Positions 63,018-64,000 of a stretch of 64,000 nucleotides of DNA are shown here, piece by piece. The stretch comes from Methyloceanibacter sp. wino2 (lineage in GTDB: Bacteria > Pseudomonadota > Alphaproteobacteria > Rhizobiales > Methyloligellaceae). Position numbers and translations under genes: made by a program. The stretch is taken from assembly GCF_003071365.1 (NCBI RefSeq), contig NZ_CP028960.1:2524501-2588500 (forward strand), written 5' to 3'. The notes below the pieces were generated by a model, which saw only the letters and a program-made list of their open reading frames with translations, made no database searches and was not told the origin of the DNA. Each line of letters starts with the position of its first letter. Position 1 is the stretch's first letter.

Positions 63018-63164
63018 CCAAAAATCTCTGTACCCCCTAAAGGGACTATTAACCACAACAGTCGAAGCTGCGATCACCACGGGGTGTGTCGGGGCAATCC
63101 TGCGCGGGTGGGTCCCGGTCGCACGCGATCGGCTTATTTGGCGGTAGTGGATTTGAGCTTTCAA

Positions 63165-64000
63165 ATGGATCTCAGCAAGAAATTTTCTCTTTACTTCGGC
63201 GCCACGGCCTTGGTCGCTGTTATCGTGACGATCACCTTGCAGATGGTCGTCCCCGGTGTCGGCGGAGCCATACTGCTCGCGCTGTGTGTTGCCACGCTAC
63301 TGGGCGCCGGCGCCGGTTATTTGTGCGGGCGATCGCTTTCCCGTGCGCTTCGGGATCTCCATACCGTGATCGAGCGTCTGACCAAGTGGGACACGGCCGG
63401 AGATGTGCCCCATACGGCGCGCCGCGACGAGATCGGCGTCATGGCCAATGCGCTCAAGACATTTCAGGCCGATGCCACGAGTTGGAGCGAATCCCACCAG
63501 AGCGAGCAGGACAGCCAGATCGAGGGGCGGCTTGCCTCGCAGCGGCGGACCGAAGAACTCATCCACCAGTTTCGCGGCTCCATCGCCGGCTTGCTCGGCG
63601 CGTTCGCCGACAGCGCACGGCAGATGGACGATACCGCACGGCTCCTGTCGAGCGTTGCCATCGACACGAACGACCGCGTCACCGTCGTGGCTTCGGCGTC
63701 CGACGAGGCCTCGGCGAATGTCCAGTCCGTGGCGGCGACGGCCGAGGAACTGGCCGTCTCCTTCAGCGATATCGGCACACGTGTTTCCACCGCCAGCAAG
63801 ATCGTCGACCAGGTGACCGAAAACGCGCGCATGGCCAACCACAAGGTTCAAAGCCTCACCGAAGCGGCGGAGCGGATCGGTGACGTGGTCGATCTCATCC
63901 AGGATGTTGCCGCTCAGTCCAATCTCCTGGCGCTGAACGCCACGATCGAGGCCGCGCGTGCCGGTGAGGCCGGACGCGGGTTTGCCGTCGTCGCGGGCGA
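63165..64000 (+). CDS. Methyl-accepting chemotaxis protein, N-terminal part
   Basis: 278 residues; cut by the right edge before the stop. Two N-terminal membrane helices (about 9-28 and 33-54) with almost no periplasmic loop between them, then a HAMP domain ([31 protein letters not shown]) and the start of the signalling helix bundle ([56 protein letters not shown] quoted in part). The signature [25 protein letters not shown] reaches the window edge. The lack of a sensor domain suggests it senses through the membrane or a partner. Confidence 0.9.
   Translation, partial: MDLSKKFSLYFGATALVAVIVTITLQMVVPGVGGAILLALCVATLLGAGAGYLCGRSLSRALRDLHTVIERLTKWDTAGDVPHTARRDEIGVMANALKTFQADATSWSESHQSEQDSQIEGRLASQRRTEELIHQFRGSIAGLLGAFADSARQMDDTARLLSSVAIDTNDRVTVVASASDEASANVQSVAATAEELAVSFSDIGTRVSTASKIVDQVTENARMANHKVQSLTEAAERIGDVVDLIQDVAAQSNLLALNATIEAARAGEAGRGFAVVAG

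Noticed and set aside
61074-63164. Long minus-strand frame opposite the aldolase/SDR gene
   Set aside because: Same reason: no motifs, antisense-type composition, and the plus strand encodes two clear enzyme domains.

Overview
This is a GC-rich, gene-dense chromosomal window with the look of an alphaproteobacterium, most likely Hyphomicrobiales. Supporting signs are a BA14K-family protein, a Usg-like protein, DUF1285 and DUF6111 proteins, a groESL operon behind a CIRCE operator, a petABC (fbcFBC) bc1 operon, an Mla-type lipid transporter whose MlaD carries a C-terminal PqiC-like domain, and a TreS-maltokinase fusion. I would not name a genus. I see no tRNA, rRNA, insertion sequence, prophage or CRISPR array. 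Both window edges cut genes: an epimerase on the left and a chemoreceptor on the right.

Layout. 0-8 kb: epimerase fragment, outer-membrane channel-like protein, Crp/Fnr regulator, a divergent sulfatase / HAD phosphatase / membrane protein group, patatin lipoprotein, class I fructose-bisphosphate aldolase. 8-15 kb: type II P-type ATPase, then mlaE-mlaF-mlaD on the minus strand, and small exported and redox proteins. 15-27 kb: an alpha-glucan and trehalose locus (treS-maltokinase, glgX, treZ, malQ, otsA on minus; otsB on plus). 27-32 kb: two uncharacterised membrane-associated proteins, metallophosphoesterase, NUDIX hydrolase, WrbA, GNAT. 32-39 kb: a four-gene MoxR / DUF58 / DUF4159 / vWA-type operon. 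39-46 kb: DUF1285, DUF6111, CCA-adding enzyme, groESL, Usg, DM13 protein, zinc-sensing-type diguanylate cyclase. 46-52 kb: CBS protein, LysR with divergent methyltransferase, desaturase, BA14K protein, cold-shock protein, hemF. 52-60 kb: petABC, a periplasmic SUOX-like protein, the methionine-salvage set mtnP-apt-mtnA, and an MgtC/DUF4010 membrane protein. 60-64 kb: two small proteins, a bifunctional aldolase/short-chain dehydrogenase, and the chemoreceptor start.

How genes work together. GlgX debranches glycogen, MalQ rearranges maltodextrins, TreZ releases trehalose (its usual partner TreY is not in the window), TreS interconverts maltose and trehalose with a fused kinase making maltose-1-phosphate, and OtsA/OtsB make trehalose from UDP-glucose. 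MtnP and Apt recycle methylthioadenosine and adenine, and MtnA passes the ribose phosphate on; the aldolase/SDR nearby could in principle close a DHAP-shunt route.

The most striking observation is that five otherwise normal genes (treZ, otsB, a hypothetical gene at 28.8 kb, a metallophosphoesterase and moxR) each lose their reading frame, and each is restored by adding back one base. In four of them it is one G on the coding strand just before an A; in the fifth it is one G or C in a GGCCGG stretch. The one-sided pattern suggests single-base deletions in the sequence data rather than five independent pseudogenes, although real mutations cannot be excluded from sequence alone.
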